DNA of 64,000 nucleotides from positions 99,833 through 163,832 of the forward strand of contig CAVOLM010000021.1 of the NCBI GenBank assembly GCA_963696675.1, written 5' to 3'. The DNA is from DATBVX01 sp963696675. GTDB taxonomy: Bacteria; Pseudomonadota; Gammaproteobacteria; Steroidobacterales; Steroidobacteraceae. Both the position numbers and the translations under genes were made by a program. A model generated the notes under the pieces. The model had not been told where the DNA came from, did not search any database, and was given only the letters and a program-made list of their open reading frames with translations. How positions within the stretch are numbered: the stretch's first letter is position 1; each line of letters starts with the position of its first letter. Positions 50,723 through 60,776 of the stretch are shown piece after piece.

Positions 50723-53316
50723 ATGCGCATGGACAAACTGACCACGAAATTTCAGACGGCGCTGGCCGAAGCCCAGTCGATGGCGGTTGGGCGCGACCAC
50801 CAGTTCATCGAGCCCGCGCACCTGCTGCTCGCCCTGCTCAACCAGCAGGGCGGAAGCGTGCGGCCGCTCCTCGAAAAGGCCGGCGCCAACGTCTCAAAAC
50901 TGCGCTCGGAGCTCATGGCGGCACTCGACCGCCTGCCGAAAGTCGAGGGCACCGCCGGCGAGGTGCATGTTTCGAATGATCTCAGCCGACTCCTCAATGT
51001 CACCGACAAGCTTGCCCAGCAGCGAGGCGACGAATACATCGCATCCGAGCTCTTCGCCCTCGCAGCGTTCGAGGATCGCGGCACCCTCAAGACCATCCTG
51101 CGCGACAGCAACGTGGTGCGCGGGGCGGTCGAGAAAGCGATCGAGAGTTGCGCGGCGATGAGAAAGTCCAGGACCCGAATGCCGAGGAGAGCCGGCAGGC
51201 GCTCGAGAAGTACACCGTCGATCTGACCGAGCGTGCCGAACAGGGCAAGCTCGACCCCGTCATCGGGCGGGACGATGAGATCCGCCGCACCATCCAGGTA
51301 TTGCAGCGGCGCACGAAGAACAACCCCGTGCTCATCGGCGAGCCGGGCGTTGGCAAGACAGCCATCGTCGAAGGTCTTGCGCAGCGGATCATCAATGGTG
51401 AAGTACCGGAAGGCCTCAAGAGCAAGCGCATCCTCGCGCTCGATATGGGCGCGCTGATCGCGGGCGCCAAGTTCCGCGGCGAATTCGAAGAGCGGCTCAA
51501 GGCGGTGCTCAACGATCTCGCCAAGCAGCAGGGGCAGGTGATCCTCTTCATCGACGAGTTGCACACCATGGTCGGCGCCGGCAAAGCCGAGGGCGCCATG
51601 GATGCCGGCAACATGCTCAAGCCCGCACTCGCGCGCGGCGAATTGCATTGCGTCGGAGCGACCACGCTCGACGAGTATCGCAAGTACATCGAGAAGGACG
51701 CGGCACTGGAGCGACGCTTTCAGAAGGTGCTGGTCAATGAGCCGAGCGTGGAGGATACGATCGCGATCCTGCGCGGGCTGAAAGAGCGCTACGAAGTACA
51801 CCACGGCGTGGAAATTACCGACCCCGCTATCGTCAGCGCCGCGACGCTGTCACACCGCTACATCACCGACCGGCAGCTTCCCGACAAGGCCATCGATCTG
51901 ATCGACGAGGCAGCCTCACGCATCCGCATGGAGATCGACTCCAAGCCCGAGTCGATGGATCGCCTGGAGCGACGCATCATCCAGCTCAAGATCGAGCGTG
52001 AGGCGCTCAAGAAGGAAAAGGACGAGGCTTCGAAGAAACGCCTGCAGACGCTCGAGGAAACGCTCAAGGGGCTCGAGAAGGAATACGCCGACCTCGAGGA
52101 GGTCTGGAAGGCCGAGAAAGCCATAGTCCAGGGCACAGCGCATATTAAAGAGGAGTTGGAGCGCGCGAAGCTCGAGCTCGAAACCGCGCGGCGCGCGGGC
52201 GATCTCGGGCGCATGTCGGAACTGCAGTACGGCCGCATTCCGGAACTCGAAAAGCGTCTGGTGCAAGCGACCGAAGCCGAAAAGAAGGGCACACAGCTCT
52301 TGCGCAACAAGGTCACTGAAGAAGAGGTGGCCGAAGTCGTTTCCAAGTGGACCGGCATTCCAGTCTCCAAGATGCTCGAAGGCGAGAAGGAGAAGCTCCT
52401 CAAGATGGAGGAGGCGCTCGAGCGCCGCGTCGTCGGACAGACCGAAGCGGTGCGCATCGTTTCGGACGCGATCCGTCGTTCGCGTGCCGGACTTTCCGAT
52501 CCGCGCCGTCCGAATGGCTCATTCCTCTTTCTTGGGCCCACGGGCGTCGGCAAGACCGAACTCTGCAAGGCGCTGGCGGAGTTCCTCTTCGACACCGAAG
52601 AGGCGCTCATCCGCATCGACATGTCAGAGTTCATGGAAAGGCACTCGGTCGCGCGCCTGATCGGTGCTCCGCCGGGATATGTGGGTTATGAGGAAGGCGG
52701 CTACCTCACCGAGGCGATCCGGCGCCGACCGTACTCCGTCATCCTCCTCGACGAGGTAGAGAAAGCCCACCAGGACGTATTCAACGTCCTGCTGCAGGTG
52801 CTCGATGACGGCCGACTCACGGACGGACAAGGGCGCACGGTCGACTTCCGCAACACTGTCATCATCATGACCTCGAACCTGGGCTCGCACGTCATCCAGG
52901 AGATGGCCGGCGAAGCGAACTATGCGCGGATGAAGGCAGCCGTAATGGAGATCGTGCAACAGCACTTCCGTCCCGAGTTCATCAATCGCATCGACGACAT
53001 CGTCGTGTTCCATCCGCTGGGCAACGAGCAGATCCGGCGCATCGTCGACATCCAGCTCGGGTATCTCCGCAAGCGGCTGCTGGAACGGGACATCGAGCTC
53101 AAGCTCGACGACAAAGCGCGCGATCTGCTCGCCGAAGCCGGCTACGATCCGGTGTACGGCGCACGACCGCTGAAGCGCGCGATTCAGCAGCAGATCGAGA
53201 ACCCGCTGGCACAGCAAATCCTCAAGGGCGCTTTCGGACCGGGCGATCGCATCCTCGCCACGGTGCGCAAGGGCGAGCTCGTGTTCGAGAAGCACGTACC
53301 AGGTTCAGTTGCATAA
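50723..53316 (+). CDS. clpB: Disaggregase chaperone ClpB (one-base deletion)
   Basis: ClpB is the AAA+ disaggregase that works with DnaK. An N-domain (MDKLTTKFQTALAEAQSMAVG) is followed by NBD1 (IGEPGVGKTAIVEGLAQ), a long coiled-coil middle domain (residues about 410-520) and NBD2 (FLGPTGVGKTELCKAL). One base is missing near 51145; with it the sequence is AIEKLRGDEKVQDPNAEE. The length is one short of a multiple of three. The C-terminus, PGSVA, and the stop codon lie inside a repeat copy, so the native last residues may have been lost. The frame is otherwise intact. Confidence 0.95.
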
Positions 53317-53379
53317 CTTGTTGCACAACTACAAAGTACTAGTCAGGTTATGCAACAAGTTATGCAACTGAACCTGATA
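53297..53379. repeat. Imperfect inverted repeat with GTTGCATAAC motifs (copy 2)
   Basis: The left arm 53297-53330 and right arm 53345-53379 pair over about 34 bases with two mismatches and one unpaired base. Core sequence CAGGTTCAGTTGCATAAC is nearly identical to copy 1 (CAGGTTTAGTTGCATAAC). It contains the clpB stop codon and lies just before the zinc-ribbon gene at 53387. Confidence 0.85.
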
Positions 53380-53386
53380 CCTTAAG

Positions 53387-53809
53387 ATGCCGTTCTACGA
53401 ATACCAATGCGATGCGTGCGGACACCACCTCGAAGCACTGCAGAAGATTTCCGAAGCACCGCTGCGCAAGTGTCCCGAGTGCGGCAAGTCAAAGTTGCGC
53501 CGGCTGATCTCCCCGCCGGTCTTTCGCCTCAAGGGCTCGGGCTGGTACGAGACTGACTTCAAGTCCGACAAGGAAGGCCAGCGCAACCTGGCGGGCCATG
53601 CTGAAAAGGACGAGGCCAAGACCGGTACCGCCGACGCCAAGCCAGACACCAAAGCGGACGTGAAAGTCGAGTCAAAGTCGGATGCGAAGCAGGAACCGAA
53701 GTCGGAACCGAAGCCACCAGCAGAGAAGCGCACCAGCGTGGCTGTTTCCAAGACCGCCGCGAAGCGTACAACCCAGCCAGGCCAGAAGAAGCGCGCCGGC
53801 AGGCGCTGA
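53387..53809 (+). CDS. FmdB-type zinc-ribbon protein with charged tail
   Basis: The N-terminal 60 residues are an FmdB/CxxC zinc ribbon (MPFYEYQCDACGHHLEALQK and CPECGKSKLRRLIS). The 80-residue tail is a low-complexity, Lys/Asp/Glu/Pro-rich stretch (repeats like KADVKVESKSD) ending in basic residues. The role is unknown; the family is often encoded just upstream of aspS, as here. Intact frame. A Shine-Dalgarno is not obvious because the repeat adjoins the start. Confidence 0.88.
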   Translation: MPFYEYQCDACGHHLEALQKISEAPLRKCPECGKSKLRRLISPPVFRLKGSGWYETDFKSDKEGQRNLAGHAEKDEAKTGTADAKPDTKADVKVESKSDAKQEPKSEPKPPAEKRTSVAVSKTAAKRTTQPGQKKRAGRR

Positions 53810-53824
53810 AGAGGGGTCTTCGCA

Positions 53825-53848
53825 GCGGCACGGCTCTCGCCGTGCCGC
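53825..53848. terminator. Bidirectional hairpin between convergent genes
   Basis: GCGGCACGGC and GCCGTGCCGC form a perfect 10-bp stem with a TCTC loop, centred between the stops of the zinc-ribbon gene and the outer-membrane protein gene. No strong T tract follows on either strand, so rho-independent action is uncertain. Confidence 0.6.
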
Positions 53849-53863
53849 CGGAAGGCTCTTGGA

Positions 53864-54439
53864 CTAGAACGAGAAGCGAGCGAACAGGCCGTACGAGGTG
53901 GCGTCGTCGGAGTAACCGACTCGCGCCCCAAGCGAGAACATGTCGGTGAAGTCGTACAGACCACGAAGCGCCAGCCCCGTGTCGTTACCGTCCCCGACAT
54001 CGACGTACTCGACCGCGCCGGTGAGATCCAGCCGTTCGAGCATGCGTCCACGCACACCCGCCGAGAGCATGTAGCCATTGTCGTCGGCGCTGGCATTGCC
54101 GATCGGCGTGTTCACCTTGACGCTCTGGTCGACATAGGCGAGCTTGCCGACGAAGTCGATATTGTCAGACATCGGAAAGTGGCCGCCGAAGCCGACCGTG
54201 ACCTGGTCGAGGTCAGCGTCCCCACCAGCTTCATCGAACTTCGAGGTGGAATACTCCACGAAGCCCAGCCAGCTGGTTCCGAAGCCGAGCGACCCGCCGA
54301 GGAAGTAGCTGTCGCCTGCGTCGATGGTGTCGAGATCGACGCGACCGATGCCGCCTTCCGCATACGAGTATCTCAGATCGCCTGCATGCGCACTGGCGAT
54401 GCCCGCCAGCGCGACTACACTCCAGATAAACTTTCGCAC
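53864..54439 (-). CDS. Outer-membrane beta-barrel protein
   Basis: This 191-residue secreted protein has a signal peptide (VRKFIWSVVALAGIASAHA, cleaved before GDL), alternating amphipathic strands, many Gly and Asp turns, and a C-terminal Phe (GLFARFSF) typical of BAM substrates. Size and strand pattern suggest an 8-stranded barrel of the OmpX/OmpA-like type. The specific family was not recognised. GTG 54439 is preceded by AAGGAGGA. It is divergent from aspS and converges with the zinc-ribbon gene. Confidence 0.85.
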   Translation of the reverse strand: MRKFIWSVVALAGIASAHAGDLRYSYAEGGIGRVDLDTIDAGDSYFLGGSLGFGTSWLGFVEYSTSKFDEAGGDADLDQVTVGFGGHFPMSDNIDFVGKLAYVDQSVKVNTPIGNASADDNGYMLSAGVRGRMLERLDLTGAVEYVDVGDGNDTGLALRGLYDFTDMFSLGARVGYSDDATSYGLFARFSF

Positions 54440-54624
54440 AAGTCCTCCTTGGTTAAGTCCAATTGCCAAACACAGCACGTGGCATCATGCCGACCTGCGT
54501 TCCAACAGCAAGAAACGCGTCGTGAGACTGTGGACCGAATCACATGTACGGGCGTGGTAGAAATGCCACGGTTTAGGCGCCGGAGCCGTCTTTTGCTAAC
54601 ATTCGCGCCCTTTTCGGGTGAGCT

Positions 54625-56397
54625 ATGCGCAGCCATTACTGCGGTCAAGTCAACGAGCAACTGATCGGCCAGGAAGTCAGCGTCGCGGGCTGGGTCCATC
54701 GGCGTCGCGACCACGGCGGGGTGATCTTCGTAGACCTGCGCGACCGCGAAGGGCTGCTGCAGATCGTTTTCGATCCGGACGCCAAACAGGTCTTCGCCGA
54801 AGCCGAGCGGCTGCGCAGTGAATTCGTCGTACACGTTCGCGGCCTGGTGCGTGCGCGTCCGGCGGGCACGGCGAACGCAAACCTCGCTTCGGGACAGGTG
54901 GAAGTGATCGCGCGCGAGCTCGAACTCCTCAATCGGTCCGAGCCGCTCCCGTTCCAGCTCGATGAGACCGTAAACGAGGAGATCCGCCTCAAGTACCGCT
55001 ACATCGATCTGCGACGCGAAGTGATGACGCAGCGTTTGCGACTGCGTCACACGGTCACCCGCGCGATGCGCAGTTTTCTCGATGAGCACGGATTCGTCGA
55101 TCTCGAGACACCGATGCTGACCAAGGCGACACCGGAGGGTGCGCGCGACTACCTCGTGCCGAGTCGCACCCATCCGGGGAAATTCTTCGCGCTGCCGCAG
55201 TCGCCGCAGATCTTCAAGCAGCTCCTCATGATGTCGGGCTTCGATCGCTACTATCAGATCGTGCGCTGCTTTCGCGACGAGGACCTGCGTGCCGATCGCC
55301 AGCCGGAGTTCACGCAGCTCGATGTCGAGACCTCGTTCCTGAGGCAGGACGAAATCATGGCGCTGATGGAAGCGCTCATGCTGCATCTGTTCAAGGCGGT
55401 GATGGGCGTGACGATACCCGGCCCGCTGCCGCGCCTGTCGTATGCCGAGGCGATGCGTCGTTTCGGCTCCGACAAGCCTGACCTGCGCAACCCGCTCGAG
55501 CTCGTCGATGTGGGCGATCTCGTCAGGGACAGCGAGTTCAAAGTGTTCGCCGGTCCCGCGGCGGATCCGAAGGGACGTGTCGCGGCGCTCCGCGCGCCGG
55601 GCGGCGGGAAGCTGTCGCGCAAGGAGATCGATGATTACACCGCGTTCGTGGCGCGCTATGGCGCGAAAGGCCTTGCCTACATCAAAGTGAACGACCACGC
55701 GAAGGGTCGTGAGGGTCTGCAGTCACCGATTCTCAAGTTCCTGAGCGATGCCGCGGTCCACGGGATTCTCGAGCGCACGCGGGCGCAAACCGGCGATCTC
55801 GTCTTCTTCGGCTCGGACACGGCCAAGGTCGTAAACGACTCTCTCGGCGCATTGCGAATCAAGGTCGGTCAGGACCTCAAACTGGTCGAGTCAGGCTGGC
55901 GCCTGCTCTGGGTGATCGACTTCCCGATGTTCGAATGGGATGAGGAGCAGAAGAGGTGGGGCGCGATGCATCACCCCTTCACCTCGCCGCGCAACGACGA
56001 TCCGGCGGCACTGAAGGCCGATCCTGGCAAGGCCATTGCGAACGCATACGACATGGTGCTCAACGGCACCGAGTTGGGGGGCGGATCGGTGCGCATCCAT
56101 CGCCAGGAAATGCAGTCGGTGGTCTTCGAGCTGCTCGGCATCGGTGCGGACGAAGCGCGCACGAAATTCGGCTTCCTGCTCGATGCGCTCAAGTTCGGCT
56201 GCCCGCCGCACGGCGGCATCGCTTTCGGCCTCGACCGGCTCACCATGCTGATGGCGGGCGCCGACAGCATTCGCGATGTCATCGCCTTTCCCAAGACCCA
56301 GACTGCCGCAGATCCGCTCACCGAGGCGCCGACCGAGGTGAGTGAGCTGCAGCTTCGCGAGCTTCACATCCGGGTGCGCACGCCGCCAGGCAAGTGA
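54625..56397 (+). CDS. aspS: Aspartyl-tRNA synthetase
   Basis: AspS charges tRNA with aspartate. The 590-residue bacterial-type enzyme has the N-terminal OB-fold (VAGWVHRRRDHGGVIFVDLRD), class II motifs (motif 2 FRDEDLRADRQPEFTQLDVE), the GAD insertion domain and motif 3 (GIAFGLDRL). TPEGARDYLVPSR is the conserved flipping-loop region. Intact. The stop overlaps the GTG of the downstream hydrolase. Confidence 0.97.
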   Translation: MRSHYCGQVNEQLIGQEVSVAGWVHRRRDHGGVIFVDLRDREGLLQIVFDPDAKQVFAEAERLRSEFVVHVRGLVRARPAGTANANLASGQVEVIARELELLNRSEPLPFQLDETVNEEIRLKYRYIDLRREVMTQRLRLRHTVTRAMRSFLDEHGFVDLETPMLTKATPEGARDYLVPSRTHPGKFFALPQSPQIFKQLLMMSGFDRYYQIVRCFRDEDLRADRQPEFTQLDVETSFLRQDEIMALMEALMLHLFKAVMGVTIPGPLPRLSYAEAMRRFGSDKPDLRNPLELVDVGDLVRDSEFKVFAGPAADPKGRVAALRAPGGGKLSRKEIDDYTAFVARYGAKGLAYIKVNDHAKGREGLQSPILKFLSDAAVHGILERTRAQTGDLVFFGSDTAKVVNDSLGALRIKVGQDLKLVESGWRLLWVIDFPMFEWDEEQKRWGAMHHPFTSPRNDDPAALKADPGKAIANAYDMVLNGTELGGGSVRIHRQEMQSVVFELLGIGADEARTKFGFLLDALKFGCPPHGGIAFGLDRLTMLMAGADSIRDVIAFPKTQTAADPLTEAPTEVSELQLRELHIRVRTPPGK

Positions 56398-57048
56398 GCG
56401 CGCAAGACACGGCGGTCGTTTTCGTCCACGGCCTGTGGCTCACGGGCGTTGAATCGACCTTGCTGCGACGACGCCTCGCGAGCGACTTGGCGTGCGACAC
56501 CTACGCGTTTCGCTACCCGTCAGTTTCCGCCTCGATGCAGGACATCGTGCAGCGTCTCGGCGAATTCACATCGCGCCTCGATGCCGGCGCAGTGCACTTC
56601 GTCGCTCACAGCCTGGGCGGAATCGTACTGCTGCGGTTCTTCGAGCAGGCGACCGGTAGTGCCGCCGGGGCGAATCGTCCTGCTCGGGATCGCCCGTCCG
56701 CGGCAGCCGCGCGGCGCATCACGTCGCCCGCTGGCCGCTCGGTGCCGCGATCATGGGCCGAAATGTCGAAGCCGAAGTGCTGAAGACGCCGGAACGGCGT
56801 TGGAACGGCCAGCGCGAGCTGGGTGTCATCGCGGGCGACTCTGTCACGCGGACTGGGGCGTCTGTTTCGGTGAGCTCGGCGGACCCAATGACGGCACCAT
56901 CTGCGTGGCGGAGACGGAACTTCCGGGGGCCGCCGATCGCATCGTGCTCCCGGTGAGCCACACCGGCATTCTGTTTTCGGCCGAGGCCGCGCGTCAGACG
57001 GCTGCCTTCCTGGCGACGGGCAGATTCAACGCCAGGATGTCAGCGTAG
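56394..57048 (+). CDS. Alpha/beta-hydrolase (lipase-like), frame broken three times
   Basis: The start VVFVHGLWLTG (oxyanion loop) and the nucleophile elbow VAHSLGGIVLL mark a small alpha/beta hydrolase. The frame is lost near 56661 (extra A), 56690 (extra G) and 56840 (missing base). Correction gives GRIVLLGSPVRGSRAAHHVAR, WPLGAAIMGRN and a C-terminal HTGILFSAEAARQTAAFLAT with the likely catalytic His. About 217 residues. GTG 56394 overlaps the aspS stop. The 3' end overlaps the convergent serine hydrolase by 9 bases. Confidence 0.75.
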
Positions 57049-58206
57049 CGCTGCGAGCAGTCGCGCGATGAATTCCGGGCGCTGATCGTCCTTGATCCAG
57101 CGTACGACCACGACCAGATCGTGCTCCGGATCGACGTAGATCATGTTGGCGCCGTTGCCCAGGTGCATGATCACGTTCTCGGGCGCCGCGGGTACTGGGT
57201 TTCGAGCCGTGTTGAGGAACCAGTTCATCACTCCGTACGTAGGCTGTACATCGGTGGGCGTACTGGCGAAGCGATACCACTTCTCTGAGTAGATCTCGCG
57301 CGTACCCCACTTGCCTCGATGCAGACACAGCAAGCCAAAGCGCGCCTGGTCCCAGGCACTGATGAACATGCCGCCGCCCCAGTGACCGCCGCCCGGCACG
57401 GAATGCATGCGCTTGCCATCGATCTCGACCCAGGAATTCTCATAGCCCTCCCAGTGCCAGGAGTCGCTCGCACCGATCGGGTCCATCACTTCACGTTTCA
57501 GAACTTCGGGCAGCGGCTGCTTCCAGACCTGTAGTGCGGCGAGCGCCAGCAGGTTCACGCGCACATCGTTGTATTCCCAGGCGGCACCGGGAGCCGCCAC
57601 CGGAAGTGTGGGCCAGGCGAGCGGATCATTGCCGCTCGGACGATCCGCCCAATCGGGTTTTCCCCACAACGTGCCCTGCCAGTTACTCGTCTGGCGCAGC
57701 AGCTGATTCCAGGTGATCGGACGGTTGTGCTCGGACTCGAAGGGTCCAGCCGGAACGTAGCCGCGCACAGGATCGTCGGCGCTGCGGATCTTGCCGCGAT
57801 CGAGCGCGATGCCGACGAGAGTCGACAGGAAGCTCTTCGTCACGCTGAAGGTCATGTCGGCGCGCTCCGGCTCACCCCATTTAGTGACGAGATAGCCGTG
57901 GCGGATCACGAGCCCGGTCGGCGCACCGCGCGGTTGCAGCGGACCAATCTGGGCATCGTAGGGTTCGCGCGCGAAATTGAGCGCCATTGCAAGCGCCAGA
58001 TCGCGCGGTGCAGGCGATTCCTGTGCGATTGCGAAATCGACCGCGGCCTGCAGTTTCGCCGTATCGAAGCCGGCTTTCTCCGGTGACCGCACCGTCCAGT
58101 CGGAGCCCGCCGGCGGCAAGTACTCTGCAGCCTGCGCTGACAAGGCACGCAGGCAGAGAGCCGCGACAACCAGGATTGGCCCGCAACCCGCACGCCTCGC
58201 CTTCAT
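57040..58206 (-). CDS. Secreted serine hydrolase, class C beta-lactamase fold
   Basis: This 388-residue protein has a signal peptide (ILVVAALCLRALSAQA) and a beta-lactamase/transpeptidase-like domain: catalytic SxxK in MTFSVTKSFLST, YxN as EYNDVRVNLL and a C-terminal HLGNGANMIYV in place of the KTG box. Such proteins are often esterases or D-amino peptidases rather than drug resistance enzymes. The ATG overlaps the mutS stop (ATGA), so the two are probably co-translated, an unusual partner for mutS. Confidence 0.88.
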   Translation of the reverse strand: MKARRAGCGPILVVAALCLRALSAQAAEYLPPAGSDWTVRSPEKAGFDTAKLQAAVDFAIAQESPAPRDLALAMALNFAREPYDAQIGPLQPRGAPTGLVIRHGYLVTKWGEPERADMTFSVTKSFLSTLVGIALDRGKIRSADDPVRGYVPAGPFESEHNRPITWNQLLRQTSNWQGTLWGKPDWADRPSGNDPLAWPTLPVAAPGAAWEYNDVRVNLLALAALQVWKQPLPEVLKREVMDPIGASDSWHWEGYENSWVEIDGKRMHSVPGGGHWGGGMFISAWDQARFGLLCLHRGKWGTREIYSEKWYRFASTPTDVQPTYGVMNWFLNTARNPVPAAPENVIMHLGNGANMIYVDPEHDLVVVVRWIKDDQRPEFIARLLAALR

Positions 58207-60776
58207 AGCTTCGCTTTCGCCCGCGCCTTGAGTGCGTAGAGGGCTTCGAGTGCCTCGCGCGGTGAAAGCCCGTCGACGTCAATGCCGCTGAGAGCTTCGA
58301 TGACTGCATCTGCGTGTGGATCGCGAGGCAGCAGTTCGAGAGACAACTCGCCCTGCGGGCTCGCAATCACCTTGCTGTCCCGTTCGCGTTCCAACGCCTC
58401 GAGATATGCGCGCGCTCCGCCGATGACCTCGCGCGGTACTCCGGCAAGCGCCGCGACCTGCAGGCCATAGCTTCGACTCGCCGGTCCTTCCTTGACGGCG
58501 TGCAGAAACACGAGCTGATCGCCGTGCTCGGTGGCATCGAGGTGCACATTCACACAGCCCTCGGTGCTGCTGGCGAGCGCGGTCAATTCGAAATAGTGGG
58601 TGGCGAACAAGGTGCATGCGCCGATGCGGGTCGCGATGTGTCGCGCGGCAGCCCACGCGAGCGACAGGCCGTCGAATGTGCTGGTGCCGCGACCGACCTC
58701 ATCCATCAGCACGAGGCTCCGATCACTCGCGTTGTTGAGGATATTCGCCGTCTCGGTCATTTCGAGCATGAACGTCGATTGGCCGCCCGCAAGATCGTCA
58801 GACGCGCCGATGCGCGTGAAGATGCGATCGAATGGCCCGATCACCGCGCGCTCTGCTGGCACGAAGCTGCCCATCCCGGCCAGGATTACGATGAGAGCCG
58901 CCTGACGCATATATGTGGATTTGCCACCCATGTTGGGGCCAGTGATCACGAGCATGCGCCGCCCGTCATGCAACGCGAGATCATTGGGAACGAAGGGCTG
59001 CGAGGTGAAGGCTTCGACGACCGGATGACGGCCTGCAATGATCTCAATGCGCGTGTCTTCGGCGAGCTCCGGCTTCGCCCAGCGCAGCGTCACCGCCCGC
59101 TCGGCGAGATTCGTGAGCACATCCAGTGTTGCGAGCGCTGCGGAGGTGGCCTGCAGTGCCGGCAGCTCTGCAATGAGGCTCGACAGGACCGCATCGTAAA
59201 GCTCCCGCTCGCGCGCCAGCGATCGCTCACGTGCGCCGAGCACCTTGTCCTCGAATCCTTTCAGTTCGGGAGTGATGAAGCGCTCGGCCGACTTGACGGT
59301 CTGTCGGCGCACGTAGTCCGCTGGAACGCGCTCGGCCTGGGCGCGGCCGACCTCGATGAAAAAGCCCTGCACGCGGTTGTAGCCGAGCCTCAGGCTCGAG
59401 ATTCCCGTGCGCTCGCGCTCGCGGCGTTCGAGGTCGAGCAGGAATTCTTCGGTGCGGCTGCCGATCTGTCGCAACTCATCCAGCCCGGTGTCGTAACCGA
59501 GGGCGATCACCCCGCCGTCGCGCAGGAAATGCGGTGGCTGATCGGCGATCGCCTTGCGGAGCAATTCGGCAGTGTCTGGATGCGAGCCAATGCGCCCCCG
59601 CAGCGCACCGATCAGCGGCGAGTCGATTTCCTCCAGCAGCGCCTGCAGACCGGGAAGGAGTGCGAGTGCGGCACGCAATTGCACCAGATCGCGCGGCCGT
59701 GCTGAGCGCAGCGCGACGCGCGCCAGGATGCGCTCGATATCCCCGACCTCGCGCAGCATGCGATGGATGTCGGCGAACCGGGCGGTACCGATGAGTGTTT
59801 CGAGGGCGTGATAGCGATGTGCAAGCCGTGCCTGGTCGCGCAGCGGACGATGCAGCCAGCGGCGCAGCTCCCGACCACCCATCGCAGTGGCGGTGTGGTC
59901 GATCACTGCGGCGAGCGTGCACTCTGGTCGGGCGCTGAGCGAGACGTCCAGCTCGAGATTACGACGTGTGGCCGGATCGAGGATGAGCGCATCTTCGCGT
60001 GTCTCGACACTCAGGCCGCGAATGTGCGGTAGCGCGGATTTCTGCGTATCGCGCACGTATTGGAGCAGCGCGCCTGCAGCGCGCACGACGAGCGGCCGGT
60101 CAGCGCAGCCGAATCCCGCCAGGTCCCGCGTGCCAAGTTGAGTGGCGAGTAGCCGCGTCGAGCTGTCCAGATCGAAGTGCCAGGGCGGGCGCAACCGAGT
60201 CGTTGCACCTGAAGCCGGCTGGCTCGATTCCTGGTCTTCACTCAGCAGGAGCTCCGCTGGTTTCAGGCGCTCGATTTCACTCTCGAGTGCCTCCGAGCCC
60301 GCGCCTTCCAGCACCGTGAACCGTCCACCGGCGAGGTCCAGCCACGCGAGCCCGAAACGCTCGCCATCTCGCAGCACTGCTGCGAGCAAGGTGTCGCGCC
60401 GTTCATCCAGCAGGGCCTCATCGGTCACCGTCCCGGGCGTAACGACCCGAACCACTTGTCGCTCGACCGGGCCCTTCGACTTGGACGGGTCGCCGATCTG
60501 CTCACAAATCGCGACGGATTCACCCTTGCGCACCAGCCGCGCCAGGTAGCCGTCGACGCTGTGAACCGGAACGCCGGCCATCGGAATGGGCTGACCGGCC
60601 GACTGGCCGCGCGAGGTGAGCGCGATATCGAGAAGCTTCGACGCTCGCCGGGCATCCTCGTAGAACAGCTCGTAGAAGTCCCCCATGCGATAGAAGAGGA
60701 GTGCGTCCGGGTGCTGCGCTTTGACACGCAGGTATTGCTGCATTACCGGGGTGTGCGCCAAGTTGTTGTGAAGCAA
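58203..60776 (-). CDS. mutS: DNA mismatch repair protein MutS
   Basis: MutS recognises mismatches and recruits MutL. The N-terminal mismatch-binding domain contains FYRMGDFYELFYEDA (the Phe-x-Glu pair) and the C-terminal ATPase has the P-loop TGPNMGGKSTYMRQAAL, the SQSTFM-like GGQSTFMLEMTE motif and DEVGRGTSTFDG. The C-terminal dimer helix with GLSPREALEALYALK is present. At 857 residues it is complete. Downstream of it, overlapping by 4 bases, is the serine hydrolase. Confidence 0.97.
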   Translation of the reverse strand: MLHNNLAHTPVMQQYLRVKAQHPDALLFYRMGDFYELFYEDARRASKLLDIALTSRGQSAGQPIPMAGVPVHSVDGYLARLVRKGESVAICEQIGDPSKSKGPVERQVVRVVTPGTVTDEALLDERRDTLLAAVLRDGERFGLAWLDLAGGRFTVLEGAGSEALESEIERLKPAELLLSEDQESSQPASGATTRLRPPWHFDLDSSTRLLATQLGTRDLAGFGCADRPLVVRAAGALLQYVRDTQKSALPHIRGLSVETREDALILDPATRRNLELDVSLSARPECTLAAVIDHTATAMGGRELRRWLHRPLRDQARLAHRYHALETLIGTARFADIHRMLREVGDIERILARVALRSARPRDLVQLRAALALLPGLQALLEEIDSPLIGALRGRIGSHPDTAELLRKAIADQPPHFLRDGGVIALGYDTGLDELRQIGSRTEEFLLDLERRERERTGISSLRLGYNRVQGFFIEVGRAQAERVPADYVRRQTVKSAERFITPELKGFEDKVLGARERSLARERELYDAVLSSLIAELPALQATSAALATLDVLTNLAERAVTLRWAKPELAEDTRIEIIAGRHPVVEAFTSQPFVPNDLALHDGRRMLVITGPNMGGKSTYMRQAALIVILAGMGSFVPAERAVIGPFDRIFTRIGASDDLAGGQSTFMLEMTETANILNNASDRSLVLMDEVGRGTSTFDGLSLAWAAARHIATRIGACTLFATHYFELTALASSTEGCVNVHLDATEHGDQLVFLHAVKEGPASRSYGLQVAALAGVPREVIGGARAYLEALERERDSKVIASPQGELSLELLPRDPHADAVIEALSGIDVDGLSPREALEALYALKARAKAKL

